Shown here piece by piece: positions 8,636 to 17,886 of a DNA stretch of 64,000 nt; position 1 is the stretch's first letter, and each line of letters opens with the position of its first letter. Made by a program: the position numbers and the translations under genes. This DNA is from Bacillota bacterium (lineage in GTDB: Bacteria; Bacillota; UBA4882; UBA8346). Under the pieces are notes generated by a model. The model did no database searches. It was not told the DNA's origin and saw only the letters and a program-made list of their open reading frames with translations. The stretch is from contig JAEXFN010000053.1 in NCBI GenBank assembly GCA_023400055.1, positions 62,001 to 126,000 of the forward strand. Reading direction: 5' to 3'.

Positions 8636-8986
8636 ATGAAATGGTTGCGCCAGATCGGCATCATCATCGGCCTTTGTTTCCTCGGTGAACTGCTCCACCA
8701 GCTCCTGCGCCTGCCCATTCCCGGCAACGTCCTGGGCATGGTGATCCTGTTCGGCTGCCTCTGCGCCGGCTGGATTAAGCTGGAGATGATCGCCGAGATC
8801 AGCGATTTTCTCCTGGAGCATCTGGCCTTCTTCCTGATCCCGGCGGGGGTCGGGGTGCTCGCCTGCCTGGGCGTGCTGCGCGGCCAATGGCTGCCGCTGC
8901 TGGGGATCTGCCTGATCACCACCGCGCTGGTGATGGTGGTCACCGGGCATGTCGTACAATGGGTCAAGCGAGGTCCAAAACGATGA
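8636..8986 (+). CDS. lrgA: CidA/LrgA family membrane protein
   Basis: About 116 residues and four membrane helices. The motif LGELLHQLLRLPIPGNVLGMV is the LrgA/CidA signature. ATG 8636 with AGAAAGGGA upstream is chosen over an unsupported start 22 codons earlier. The stop overlaps the next ATG by four bases (ATGA), the standard arrangement of lrgA-lrgB. The family was described as holin/antiholin-like and more recently as a pyruvate or glycolate transport system in Bacillus and plants. Which applies here cannot be told. Confidence 0.9.
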   Translation: MKWLRQIGIIIGLCFLGELLHQLLRLPIPGNVLGMVILFGCLCAGWIKLEMIAEISDFLLEHLAFFLIPAGVGVLACLGVLRGQWLPLLGICLITTALVMVVTGHVVQWVKRGPKR

Positions 8987-9672
8987 AGGAATTATGGCGT
9001 TCGCCATTGTTCGGAATCCTGCTGTCGGTGCTGGCTTTTGAAGTCGGAGTCTTCATCAACCGCCGCACCAGGCTCGCCTTGCTGAATGCTTACCTCATCA
9101 GCGTGCTGTTGATCATCGGGGTCTTGCTGCGCTTGCACATCAGCCTGGCGGCCTTCAACGCCGGCGGCAGCATTATCTCTTTTTTACTGGGGCCGGCCAC
9201 GGTGGTCCTGGCGGTGCCCCTCTATAAACAGTTGCCCTTGCTCAAAGCCAACATCGTGCCGATCATGATCGGAATCATCGTCGGTTCGGCCACGGCGATC
9301 ACCAGCGCCATCCTGTTCGCCAAATGGTTCGGCCTGAGCCCGGTGTTGGGCGCCTCGCTGGCGCCCAAGTCGATTACCACCCCGATCGGAATCGAGGTCG
9401 CCAAGGAACTGGGCGGCATCACGCCGATTACGGTTTCGGCGATCATCGTCAGCGGCATCATCGGCGCGGTGATCGGGCCGACCCTCTGTAAGCTTTGTGG
9501 GATCCGCGACCGCTTGGCGGTGGGAATCGCCATCGGCACCGCTTCGCACGCCATCGGGACCGCTAAGGCGCTGGAACTCGGCGAAGTCGAAGGGGCCATG
9601 AGCGGTTTGGCCATCGGCATCGCCGGAGTGGTCACCGTGCTGTTGGCGCCGCTATTGATTCGCTTGTTGTAA
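8983..9672 (+). CDS. lrgB: CidB/LrgB family membrane protein
   Basis: About 229 residues of multi-pass membrane protein, partner of the overlapping LrgA. Family landmarks include FLLGPATVVLAVPLYKQ, SLAPKSITTPIGIEVA, and IGTASHAIGTAKALELGE. ATG 8983 in the ATGA overlap is the start; the upstream extension is unsupported. LrgAB forms one membrane complex, implicated either in control of murein hydrolase activity or in pyruvate uptake; the latter would suit a fermentative organism. Confidence 0.93.
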   Translation: MKELWRSPLFGILLSVLAFEVGVFINRRTRLALLNAYLISVLLIIGVLLRLHISLAAFNAGGSIISFLLGPATVVLAVPLYKQLPLLKANIVPIMIGIIVGSATAITSAILFAKWFGLSPVLGASLAPKSITTPIGIEVAKELGGITPITVSAIIVSGIIGAVIGPTLCKLCGIRDRLAVGIAIGTASHAIGTAKALELGEVEGAMSGLAIGIAGVVTVLLAPLLIRLL

Positions 9673-9792
9673 CGCCGTGGAAACCGCCGTGCTTTATCCC
9701 GGATTTGGCGCGATGACGGCCAAAGGAAGTTTTGGTTAAAGAAACGCCCGCGCTGATCCATACTTCGGAAAATATGGTAAAATGGCATAGGA

Positions 9793-9811
9793 TCCGACCC
9801 GTTGGGTCGGA
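9793..9811 (+). promoter_or_regulatory. Hairpin in the psuG leader
   Basis: TCCGACCC/GGGTCGGA forms an 8-bp perfect stem with a 3-base loop, about 28 bases ahead of the GGAGG of psuG and just after an AT-rich TAAAAT (9778-9783) that could be a -10. It has no T-run, so it is more likely an mRNA 5' structure than a terminator. Confidence 0.4.
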
Positions 9812-9849
9812 CGCAGGGACCGATGTAACGATAGGACCGGAGGTTAACC

Positions 9850-10776
9850 ATGGCAAAATATTTAGAATATCTGGGTATCCAGCCGGAAGTGGCCGAGGCG
9901 CTGGCCGCCGAACGCCCGGTGGTGGCGCTGGAATCCACCATTATCTCGCATGGGATGCCGTATCCCGAGAACTTGAATACCGCCAGCCAATTGGAGGAGA
10001 TCGTCCGGGCGAACGGCGCCGTGCCGGCGACCATCGCCATGCTGGCCGGCCGGATTACGATTGGCTTAAACTCGGAACAACTGCAGCATCTGGCGACCGC
10101 CCGCGATGTGCTGAAGGTCAGCCGGCGCGATATCCCCTATGCGGTGGCCCGCCGCCAGACCGGCGCCACGACGGTGGCGGCGACGATGATCTTCGCGGCG
10201 ATGGCCGGAATCCGTTTCTTTGCCACCGGCGGAATCGGCGGGGTGCACCGGGGCGCGGCGCAAACCATGGATGTCTCGGCCGATCTGCTCGAACTGGCCC
10301 GGACCGATGTGGCAGTGATCTGCGCCGGCGCCAAATCCATCCTGGATATCGGGTTGACTTTGGAAAAACTGGAAACGCTGGGCGTGCCGGTGTTGGGCTA
10401 TCAGACGACCGAGTTCCCGGCTTTTTACACCCGGAAGAGCGGCTTCCCGGTCGATTATCCGGTCGAGAGCCCCGCCGATTGCGCCCGCATCCTGAAGGCC
10501 AAGTGGGAGCTGGGACTGAACGGCGGAGCGGTGATCGCCAATCCCGTGCCCGAGCAGTTCGAAGCGGATGCCGCGGCGATTGATCGGGCGATCGGCGCCG
10601 CGCTGGCAGAGGCGGCGGCCCAAAACGTGAAGGGCAAGGCAGTCACCCCGTTCCTGCTGGCCAAAGTCAAGGAACTGACCGCCGGCGAAAGCTTGGAGAC
10701 CAACATGGCCCTGGTCAAACACAACGCCGCGCTGGCGGCGCAAATTGCCGTCGCCTATCACGGGCAGCTTCGTTAG
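9850..10776 (+). CDS. psuG: Pseudouridine-5'-phosphate glycosidase
   Basis: A 308-residue protein with strong PsuG family matches: VVALESTIISHGMPYPEN at residues 24-41, VPATIAMLAGRITIGL, RRDIPYAVARRQTGATTV, FFATGGIGGVHRGA and CAGAKSILDIGLTLEKLET. The enzyme splits the C-C glycosidic bond of pseudouridine 5'-phosphate into uracil and ribose 5-phosphate. The cognate kinase gene follows after 27 bp, completing the salvage pathway of pseudouridine from RNA turnover. GGAGG lies 6 bases before the ATG. Confidence 0.95.
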   Translation: MAKYLEYLGIQPEVAEALAAERPVVALESTIISHGMPYPENLNTASQLEEIVRANGAVPATIAMLAGRITIGLNSEQLQHLATARDVLKVSRRDIPYAVARRQTGATTVAATMIFAAMAGIRFFATGGIGGVHRGAAQTMDVSADLLELARTDVAVICAGAKSILDIGLTLEKLETLGVPVLGYQTTEFPAFYTRKSGFPVDYPVESPADCARILKAKWELGLNGGAVIANPVPEQFEADAAAIDRAIGAALAEAAAQNVKGKAVTPFLLAKVKELTAGESLETNMALVKHNAALAAQIAVAYHGQLR

Positions 10777-10803
10777 CCGTTCTTAAAGACGGAAGGATGA
10801 CGG

Positions 10804-11736
10804 ATGGCACGACCGGAAGTGGTAGTCGTCGGAGGAAGCAATATCGATCTGAAGGGCCGGACCGCCGGAGATTTGCGGCTGCGGACCTCCAATCCCGGGA
10901 CGATCCAAGCCAGTCCCGGCGGAGTCGGCCGCAATATCGCCGAGAATCTGGGCCGGTTGGGCGTGGCCGTCAGCCTGTTGGGCGTGGTCGGCGTCGATCC
11001 GGAGGGGGAACGGATCATCCGGGCGACGGCCGCGGCCGGGGTCGATCTGCGCTATCTGTTGCGGCTGGAACGGGAGCGGACCGGCACTTACATCGCGTTG
11101 CTTAACAACCACGGCGAGCTGACGGCCGCCCTGGCCGACATGGCTATCCTGGACCGGCTCAGCGTCGAATATCTTCGGGCAGCGCTGGACCTGCTGCGAT
11201 CCGCCCAGTGGATCGTCTGCGACACCAACATCCCCGAGGCGGCCATCGCTTTTTTAATCGCATTTTCCCGGACATCGGGCATTCCCATCTGTATTGAACC
11301 GGTATCGGTAGCCAAGGCCCAACGGGTTCGCGGCAATTTGCAGGGAGTAGCCTTGATCACTCCGAATCTGGATGAATTGGCGGCGCTCACGGGAGTTCCG
11401 ACTCAAAGCGACAACGTGGCCCAGACCGCCCGACTGTTGATTGACGCCGGTGTCTCCGCCGTGGTCACGACCTTGGGCGAGGACGGCTTATGCTACACTA
11501 CCAGCGAAGGCAGCCGTATGCTGCCGAGTTATCCCACCACGGTGGCGGAGGTTACCGGAGCGGGAGATGCGCTGACTGCGGGACTGATTTATGGTTTAGT
11601 GCGCGGAAAAAATCTCGGGGATGCCTGCCGTTACGGTCTGGCCGCTGCCGCGATCACGGTGGCTTCGGCCGACACGGTGAGCCAACGGATCAGCGGGGCC
11701 CGAATCGAGGCCATCGTCGCCGGGGCGGCAATATAA
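10804..11736 (+). CDS. psuK: PfkB-family pseudouridine kinase
   Basis: A 310-residue ribokinase-like enzyme. The N-terminal GGSNIDLKGR and the PGGVGRNIAENLGRLG motif (near residues 38-53) are typical of pseudouridine kinases, and the PfkB signature VTGAGDALTAGLIYGL near residue 250 supplies the anion hole and catalytic Asp. It phosphorylates pseudouridine to the 5'-phosphate, the substrate of PsuG encoded 27 bp upstream. GGAAGGATGACGG precedes the ATG. Substrate assignment relies on the pairing with psuG. Confidence 0.92.
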   Translation: MARPEVVVVGGSNIDLKGRTAGDLRLRTSNPGTIQASPGGVGRNIAENLGRLGVAVSLLGVVGVDPEGERIIRATAAAGVDLRYLLRLERERTGTYIALLNNHGELTAALADMAILDRLSVEYLRAALDLLRSAQWIVCDTNIPEAAIAFLIAFSRTSGIPICIEPVSVAKAQRVRGNLQGVALITPNLDELAALTGVPTQSDNVAQTARLLIDAGVSAVVTTLGEDGLCYTTSEGSRMLPSYPTTVAEVTGAGDALTAGLIYGLVRGKNLGDACRYGLAAAAITVASADTVSQRISGARIEAIVAGAAI

Positions 11737-11786
11737 CCGGCCGGAGCCGGGCTCGAAATATTTCATCAGGGGGGCGATCTGCCAAT

Positions 11787-12422
11787 ATGAAAACGATTCT
11801 CTGTTACGGCGACTCCAATACCTGGGGCACCGATCCCGCGGGCAAAGGCCGGTTCGAGCGGGACGAGCGGTGGCCGGGTGTGCTCCGCCAGGCGTTGGGC
11901 GAGGGATATCTGGTCATCGAGGAGGGACTGGGCGGCCGGACCACGGTCTGGGATGATCCGATCGAAGGCTACAAGAATGGCAAGGAGTACCTGATTCCTT
12001 GTCTGAATACGCACAAACCGCTCGATCTGGCCATCATCCTGCTGGGAACCAACGATTTGAAACACCGCTTCTCCTTGACCAGCTTCGATATTGCCCAGGG
12101 TGCGGGAGTACTGGTCGATCTGGTCCAAAACTCGCGGACCGGCCGGAATAACGGAGTCCCCCGGGTATTGCTGCTGGCTCCGCCGCCGCTGGCCACCCTG
12201 AACGTTGTTTTTCAGGAGATGTTCAAGGGCGCCGGAGAGAAATCGAGACAGTTGGGGCGCTATTACCGCCAGGTAGCCGAGGAGCGGGGCTGCGCTTTCC
12301 TGGATACCGCCAATGTGGTGGTCTCCAGCGACCGCGACGGCATTCACCTGGAGAAGGGCGAGCATCTCAAACTGGGACTGGCAGTCGCCGAGCTGGTCCG
12401 CAACCTGCTGGCGGAGGATTGA
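11787..12422 (+). CDS. SGNH/GDSL-family esterase
   Basis: About 211 residues starting at ATG 11787 (AGGGGGG upstream). The four SGNH blocks can be seen: block I GDSNTWG with the nucleophile Ser10, block II Gly in EEGLGGRTT, block III GTNDLKH with Asn, and block V DGIHLEKGEH with the catalytic Asp and His. There is no signal peptide, so it acts in the cytoplasm. The family is close to arylesterases and acetyl-xylan esterases. It follows the pseudouridine genes by 50 bp and ends at a terminator; any role in that pathway is unclear. Confidence 0.85.
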   Translation: MKTILCYGDSNTWGTDPAGKGRFERDERWPGVLRQALGEGYLVIEEGLGGRTTVWDDPIEGYKNGKEYLIPCLNTHKPLDLAIILLGTNDLKHRFSLTSFDIAQGAGVLVDLVQNSRTGRNNGVPRVLLLAPPPLATLNVVFQEMFKGAGEKSRQLGRYYRQVAEERGCAFLDTANVVVSSDRDGIHLEKGEHLKLGLAVAELVRNLLAED

Positions 12423-12470
12423 ATTCCGGAATGTCCCGACCATGATAAATATCACAATGAGCGATGAATG

Positions 12471-12500
12471 AAGACTGCCGAGACGGCGGTCTTTTCATTT
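12471..12500 (+). terminator. Rho-independent terminator after the SGNH esterase
   Basis: AAGACTGCCG/CGGCGGTCTT forms a 10-bp stem (one wobble pair) with an AGA loop, followed by TTCATTTT. Confidence 0.82.
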
Positions 12501-12582
12501 TAGGCCCGATTTAAACTGGGAGATTGTTTCGGAAGCGTAACGATTGAGTTACAAAATTATAGTAAAAAGTCAAGAAATTGGA

Positions 12583-12611
12583 GTGAGAAAAACGGACGGC
12601 TGTCCTATAAT
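12583..12611 (+). promoter_or_regulatory. Promoter of the CUT1 sugar-importer operon
   Basis: A consensus -10 TATAAT lies at 12606-12611 with a 4/6 -35 GTGAGA 17 bp upstream, 36 bp ahead of the binding-protein ATG. The upstream region is AT-rich. Confidence 0.6.
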
Positions 12612-12647
12612 GAAATGGCGGTAATCAAAAAAGGAGGAGAATGTTGA

Positions 12648-13925
12648 ATGAGAAAAATTACCATCTTGTTGTTGACTCTTGTCGTTGTGATGGGAATGAT
12701 CTTCCCGATTCAGGCCGCATCCAAAACCACCACCCTGACGTTCTGGACCTTCCAAGAATTGCACAAGGGTTTTTGGGATGACGCGGTGGCGACCTGGAAC
12801 AAAGCCAATCCCAACAATCGGATCGTGTTGAAAACCGATGTCTACAACTACGATGAGATGCATAACAAGCTGCTGGTCGCGTTGCAATCGGGCGTGGGCG
12901 CGCCGGATCTGGCCGATATCGAGATCAGCAAATTCGCCAATTATCTCAAAGGCAAAACTCCCCAACTGGTTTCCCTGAACAGCATCGTCAAACCGGTGCT
13001 CAGCAAGTGCATCAAGGCCCGCTTCGACAATTACGCCAAGGACGGCCAGTATTACGGCGTCGATTACCACGTGGGCGCCACGGTCATGTATTATAACAAA
13101 GAGTATTTGGACAAAGCCGGCGTGGATGTCGACAAGATCGTCACCTGGGACGATTATGTCGCGGCCGGTAAAAAAGTGGTCGCCGCCACCGGCAAACCGA
13201 TGACCACCGTAGAAGTCACCGAGCACTGGACCTTCTATCCGTTGATCAGCCAATACGGCTCGGACATCTTCGCCAAAGACGGCAAAGTCATCCTGGATTC
13301 ACCGGCCAACGTGAAGGTGCTGACCTTCCTGAAAGACATGATCTATAAAGACAAGATCGCGATCCCGGCCCCGGGCGGTTTCCATCACTCCGAGGAATAC
13401 TGGGCGTTTATGAATAAGGGCGGCGCGGCCTCCCTGATGATGCCCATGTGGTACATGGGGCGGTTCGTCCAGTATATGCCCGATTTGAAGGGAAAAATGA
13501 TCATCCGTCCGCTTCCGGCGTGGCACAAAGGCGGCCGCCGTTCGGCCGGCATGGGCGGAACCGGCACGGCGATCACGGCCCAATCCAAGAACAAAGCCTT
13601 GGCGCTTAAGCTGTTGGCCGCCGCTAAACTGTCCCGCGAAGGTTCGATCAAAACCTGGACGCTGCTGGGCTTCGACCCGCTTCGCTGGGATGTCTGGAAC
13701 GATCCGGCCATGAAAGCCGACAATCAATACACCAACTATTTCGGGAAAGATATCTTCTCGATGTTGACCAGCATTAAAGACGAGATCGGACCGACGGTGA
13801 TTACCGAGAAGTATCCGCTGGCCATCGATTTGATCAAGAAGAACGTGAGCTTCAAAGCGTTAAAAGAGCAGAGCGAAACTCCGGAACAGGTCCTTAAGGA
13901 AGTCGCGAACGAACTGCGGAAATAA
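12648..13925 (+). CDS. CUT1-type ABC sugar-binding protein (family 1 SBP)
   Basis: A 425-residue extracytoplasmic receptor. It has a signal peptide (MRKITILLLTLVVVMGMIF to IQAAS) without a lipobox cysteine. The mature chain opens TLTFWTFQELHKGFWDD and contains the LLVALQSGVGAPDLADIE motif of sugar-binding proteins. AAAGGAGGAGA stands 7 bases before ATG. Two permease genes and a YesM/YesN pair follow, then a GH51 arabinofuranosidase, so the ligand is probably an arabinose- or xylose-containing oligosaccharide. No ATPase gene is present in the cluster. Confidence 0.92.
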   Translation: MRKITILLLTLVVVMGMIFPIQAASKTTTLTFWTFQELHKGFWDDAVATWNKANPNNRIVLKTDVYNYDEMHNKLLVALQSGVGAPDLADIEISKFANYLKGKTPQLVSLNSIVKPVLSKCIKARFDNYAKDGQYYGVDYHVGATVMYYNKEYLDKAGVDVDKIVTWDDYVAAGKKVVAATGKPMTTVEVTEHWTFYPLISQYGSDIFAKDGKVILDSPANVKVLTFLKDMIYKDKIAIPAPGGFHHSEEYWAFMNKGGAASLMMPMWYMGRFVQYMPDLKGKMIIRPLPAWHKGGRRSAGMGGTGTAITAQSKNKALALKLLAAAKLSREGSIKTWTLLGFDPLRWDVWNDPAMKADNQYTNYFGKDIFSMLTSIKDEIGPTVITEKYPLAIDLIKKNVSFKALKEQSETPEQVLKEVANELRK

Positions 13926-13936
13926 ACCGATTTTCA

Positions 13937-14033
13937 CTGATGCCGCCCGCCGAAAGTCGGGGGGCGGCATCAGCGCCACATGCAAGGGCTGTAGCACTCG
14001 CTGATTTTGCTGCCAATACCACTTACAGCCCTT
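13937..14033 (+). other. Two successive hairpins between binding protein and permease genes
   Basis: A 12-bp perfect stem CTGATGCCGCCC/GGGCGGCATCAG (13937-13948 with 13961-13972) is followed by a 10-bp inverted repeat AAGGGCTGTA/TACAGCCCTT (13984-13993 with 14024-14033). Neither has a strong T-run. Such hairpins after a binding-protein gene commonly stabilise its mRNA and reduce read-through into permeases; that role is inferred here. Confidence 0.6.
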
Positions 14034-14180
14034 GTTATACTTTACGGGAGAAATTGCGGCTTGCCCACGAGTATGGGTTCAACGAAAACGCCTAAAACTT
14101 TTATTTAACTGTTGATTCAGCGCGAGACTTCAGTCAATTCTTCGTGAGGGAAGAAACTGTAGAAGGCAGGTCGGAGCATC

Positions 14181-15092
14181 GTGAACAATACCAAAAAAGC
14201 ATTTTGGCGGATGTTTTGCAATTCGCCCAAAACGGTTCCCTATCTCTTTGTCGCGCCGTTTGTCCTGGCTTTTCTCATGTTTTATCTCTATCCGTTCATC
14301 GCCACGATTCAAATGAGTTTCCAACGGATCGCCGGCTTTAATGACGTCAGCTTCATTGGGCTGGCGAATTATCACAAACTGCTGAACGAACATTTCTTCA
14401 GCGCCGTCCAGACCACGGGCTATTACACGTTCTGGACCATTCTGGTGCTGGTCCCGTTGCCCATTCTGCTGGCGGTGCTCTTAAACAATCGGCGGCTGCG
14501 GTTCAAGAATTTTTTCAAGTCGGCGCTGTTTATCCCGGCGCTCACCTCGGTGATCGTCGCCGGAATCTTCTTCCGCTATGCCTTCGGCGAGCAGACCAGC
14601 ACCCTGGCGAATTCCATCACCGGGCTCTTTGGCATCAAGCCCATCACCTGGCTGCAGATGAAGGGGCCGGCGATGCTGGCTCTGGTCATGCTTTGCACCT
14701 GGCGCTGGCTGGGGGTTAATATCGTATATTTCCTCTCCGGACTGCAAGGAATCTCCCAGGAATTATACGAGGCCGCCGAGATTGACGGCGCCAACTCCTG
14801 GGATCAGTTCCGTCACATCACACTGCCCGGTTTAAAACCGGTAATTATTTATGTGGTTACCATCAGCGTATACGGCGGCTTCTCAATGTTCGCCGAGAGT
14901 TACGCGTTTTGGAAGACGGCCACCCCCGGCGATATCGGGATGACCATCGTCTCGTATCTTTATCAAATGGGATTCAACAACTTTGACATGGGTTTCGCAT
15001 CGGCCGTCGGGATCGTGCTGGTGGTATTGGTGATGCTGGTGAACTTGATTCAGTTGACTTGTTTTGGATTCTTCAAGAAGGATAGTGATTAA
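14181..15092 (+). CDS. CUT1 ABC sugar permease 1 (MalF-like)
   Basis: A 303-residue permease with six predicted helices; it begins at GTG 14181 with GGAG upstream. PYLFVAPFVLAFLMFYLYPF at residues 20-39 is the usual first helix of MalF/UgpA-type permeases, and the EAA loop is YEAAEIDGANSWDQFRHITLP near residue 198. It pairs with the next permease to form the membrane channel for the sugar bound by the 12648 protein. Confidence 0.9.
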   Translation: MNNTKKAFWRMFCNSPKTVPYLFVAPFVLAFLMFYLYPFIATIQMSFQRIAGFNDVSFIGLANYHKLLNEHFFSAVQTTGYYTFWTILVLVPLPILLAVLLNNRRLRFKNFFKSALFIPALTSVIVAGIFFRYAFGEQTSTLANSITGLFGIKPITWLQMKGPAMLALVMLCTWRWLGVNIVYFLSGLQGISQELYEAAEIDGANSWDQFRHITLPGLKPVIIYVVTISVYGGFSMFAESYAFWKTATPGDIGMTIVSYLYQMGFNNFDMGFASAVGIVLVVLVMLVNLIQLTCFGFFKKDSD

Positions 15093-15093
15093 G

Positions 15094-15981
15094 ATGGCTC
15101 GCTCCCAGGAAGGACAGAGGCTCATGAATCCGGTCGCCCGGAAAAAGAGCGGCCCCAGGCCCGGCACCATCATTGCCACGCTGATATTGCTGGCTTTCTG
15201 CATCTTTACCTTGGCGCCGTTCTATTTTATGCTGGTTTCTTCCTTTAAACCCGGGGTCGAGATGATCCGGAACGGCATCAATGTCAAGCTGCAACCGGAG
15301 ATTATGACGCTCCAGAATTATTTGGTGCTTTTTACCGGAAAAGAAGGAATTTATCTACATTGGTATAAAAATAGTATCATGATCACGTTCCTGCAGACAG
15401 CCATCTCGATCTTTCTCAGCGCGATGGTCGGTTATGGGCTGGCGGTTTACCGTTTCAAGGGCCGCAATCTGATCTTCATCTGCGTGCTGGTCGTGATGAT
15501 GGTGCCGATCGAGATTTTGCTGCTGCCCCTATACCAGCTGACGGTGTCGTTGCATATCATCGATACTTATGCCGGCGTGATTTTGCCCTTTGCCGTGCCG
15601 CCGGTGGCGGTCTTCTTCTTCCGCCAGTTCGCGGTGGGCCTGCCCAAGGATCTGATCGACGCGGGCCGGATCGACGGCTGTTCCGAGTTTGGGATCTATT
15701 TTAAAATCATGATGCCCATCATGAAGCCGGCCTTCGGCGCCATGACCATTCTGCAGGCGATGTTCAGCTGGAACAGTGTGGTTTGGCCGTTGATCGCCCT
15801 CCGCAGCGATGAAAACATGACCTTGCCGATCGGGCTCGCTTCCTTGATGACCCCCTATGGCAACAACTATGACATGCTGATGGCCGGGGCGGTACTATCG
15901 GTGATTCCGATCATCATCGTGTTCTTCTTTAACCAAAAGGCGTTCATCTCCGGCCTGACTGTCGGCGCAATTAAAGAATAA
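15094..15981 (+). CDS. CUT1 ABC sugar permease 2 (MalG-like)
   Basis: About 295 residues with six helices. The EAA loop reads IDAGRIDGCSEFGIYFKIMMP, with Gly in place of the second Ala. The start is uncertain: ATG 15094 immediately follows the previous stop, while ATG 15124 has GGAAGGACAGAGG upstream and would remove ten residues. It forms the heterodimeric pore with permease 1. The next gene, a YesM-type kinase, follows after 21 bp, so transport and sensing genes are one transcription unit. Confidence 0.9.
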   Translation: MARSQEGQRLMNPVARKKSGPRPGTIIATLILLAFCIFTLAPFYFMLVSSFKPGVEMIRNGINVKLQPEIMTLQNYLVLFTGKEGIYLHWYKNSIMITFLQTAISIFLSAMVGYGLAVYRFKGRNLIFICVLVVMMVPIEILLLPLYQLTVSLHIIDTYAGVILPFAVPPVAVFFFRQFAVGLPKDLIDAGRIDGCSEFGIYFKIMMPIMKPAFGAMTILQAMFSWNSVVWPLIALRSDENMTLPIGLASLMTPYGNNYDMLMAGAVLSVIPIIIVFFFNQKAFISGLTVGAIKE

Positions 15982-16002
15982 TCATCAAATCCGGGAGCGC
16001 AC

Positions 16003-17853
16003 ATGGAAACAATGCGCGGCGCAGCGAAAATGATCTGGAACCGGCGGCTGAGAGCCGGTTGCACCATCCGCAACATCAAGATCCAAAACCGGCTGATCCT
16101 GCTGTTTTTGTTGCTGTCACTGCTGCCGATGGTGGTTACCGGCCTTTACTCTTTCCGCCAGTCGAGCCGAGCGATTCAGAACAAGATCAACACCTACTCG
16201 TTGCAAGTCGTAAACCAAGTGGCCCAAAACATCGTGGTCCAAATGAACCGGATGGAGAACGACGCCATCGATGTGGGGTTCTCCGAGATCGTCCAGCAGA
16301 CTTTGATTCATTATAACGAACTCGGCAGTTGGCAAGTGATGGACGCCAAGTACAACATGCGTAACATGTTGATTAACAAGTTCTCCTTTTTGCATGACAT
16401 CTCGGACGTGTTGCTGTTTACCCCCGGGAACCAAACCATCATCGCCTACGGCGATGAAAACTACAAGCTCAATCTGAAGGCCGGCTACCGGGAGAGCTTT
16501 ATCCGGGAGATCAAGCAGCGGAGCGGCGTTCCGGTCTGGCGCGCTCTGGGCTGGCACGATGAGGATCATCTGGTCAACCGGGTGATCGATTTTGAAAACG
16601 GGCTAATCGTCGGCCGGGCCATTAAGAGCATGTACGAAGGGGAATATATCGGGGCGGTGGTGATCCGGACCGACGAAAAGTTCTTCTCCGCGATCTATCA
16701 GCATATCGACATGGGGCAGGGCGGGGAGATCTTCATTTTGGACGGGCGCGGCACGGTGGTATCCAGTCGCACCCCGGCGATTCCGTTTAAAAAAGCCTAC
16801 CAGGAACCTTCGCTCATCGCCCTGCTGCACGCCAGCGAACGGCTGGGGAAGAAGGTATTCAGCCTGAAGATCAAGCGCCATCCTTACCTGGTGGCTTTCT
16901 CACCCATCGAAAACGCCGGGTGGTATGTGGTGAGCACCATCCCTTATTCCTATCTCAATTACGAATCGGGTCGGATCCGCAACGGCATCATGCTGCTCGG
17001 CGTGGGCTGTTTCTTATTGGCGGTGCTGCTGTCGGTGATCTTTACCAAGAGTATCGCCGGTCCCTTGAATAAACTGATTCAGGCCATGGCTGAAGTGAAA
17101 CGGGGCAACCTCGCCGTGGCGGTGGCCGATGAGAACCGGGACGAGATCGCCGAGGTCACTCGCAACTTTAATGCGATGGTCACCGAGATCCGCAACCTGC
17201 TGGAGGATATCAAGCGGACCGAGGCCCAGAAGCGGACCGCCGAATTCAAGGCATTGCAAGCCCAGATCAATCCCCATTTCATCTCCAACGTGCTCAATAC
17301 GGCCAAGCTACTGGCCAGCGCCCAAAAGGCCGATAATCTGGAATCGTTGTTGTCCTCACTGATTCAGCTGCTCCAGGTGAGTATGGGCAAGGAAGATGAC
17401 CTGATCACGGTCCGCAAGGAACTGCAATACCTGCAGAACTACCTTAACCTGCAGGAGTTCCGGTATTACAACAAATTTCAGGTGAACTTCGCCATCGAGG
17501 AGGCGCTGCTCGATTATAAGCTGCCCAAGTTCCTGCTTCAGCCGATCCTGGAGAATTCGATCATCCACGGCATCGGCCCCAAGAAAGGGCAGGGGGTGAT
17601 CGAGGTCCGGGGCTTCAGCTATGAGGGCAAGCTGATCTTCACCATCACCGACGATGGAATCGGCATGACCCAGGAGATGATCGCCCGGGTATTGCAGGAG
17701 GAGAATGTCTCCGGCAACCATTTCTGCGCCATCGGCATCAAGAATGTCCGGGAACGGATCCAGCTTTATTTCGGGGACCAGTACGGCCTGCGCATCGAGA
17801 GCTGCCCCAACGTATTCACAATGGTCGAAATGACCTTGCCGATCATCGGATAA
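16003..17853 (+). CDS. yesM: YesM-type sensor histidine kinase
   Basis: A 616-residue protein: helix 1 at about 31-50, an extracytoplasmic Cache-like sensor region of about 270 residues, helix 2 at 326-348, HAMP at about 350-402, then the His_kinase domain. The conserved block QAQINPHFISNVLN carries phospho-acceptor H425 (usual form NPHFLYN), and the HATPase part has PILENSIIHGI and DDGIGM. YesM kinases sense oligosaccharides or their binding proteins and phosphorylate the AraC-type regulator encoded next, here 33 bp away. Linked to sugar ABC genes and arabinofuranosidase, it probably senses hemicellulose fragments. Confidence 0.92.
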   Translation: METMRGAAKMIWNRRLRAGCTIRNIKIQNRLILLFLLLSLLPMVVTGLYSFRQSSRAIQNKINTYSLQVVNQVAQNIVVQMNRMENDAIDVGFSEIVQQTLIHYNELGSWQVMDAKYNMRNMLINKFSFLHDISDVLLFTPGNQTIIAYGDENYKLNLKAGYRESFIREIKQRSGVPVWRALGWHDEDHLVNRVIDFENGLIVGRAIKSMYEGEYIGAVVIRTDEKFFSAIYQHIDMGQGGEIFILDGRGTVVSSRTPAIPFKKAYQEPSLIALLHASERLGKKVFSLKIKRHPYLVAFSPIENAGWYVVSTIPYSYLNYESGRIRNGIMLLGVGCFLLAVLLSVIFTKSIAGPLNKLIQAMAEVKRGNLAVAVADENRDEIAEVTRNFNAMVTEIRNLLEDIKRTEAQKRTAEFKALQAQINPHFISNVLNTAKLLASAQKADNLESLLSSLIQLLQVSMGKEDDLITVRKELQYLQNYLNLQEFRYYNKFQVNFAIEEALLDYKLPKFLLQPILENSIIHGIGPKKGQGVIEVRGFSYEGKLIFTITDDGIGMTQEMIARVLQEENVSGNHFCAIGIKNVRERIQLYFGDQYGLRIESCPNVFTMVEMTLPIIG

Positions 17854-17886
17854 ACACGCCGGGTAAAGACAGAGGAGTAAACGTTG

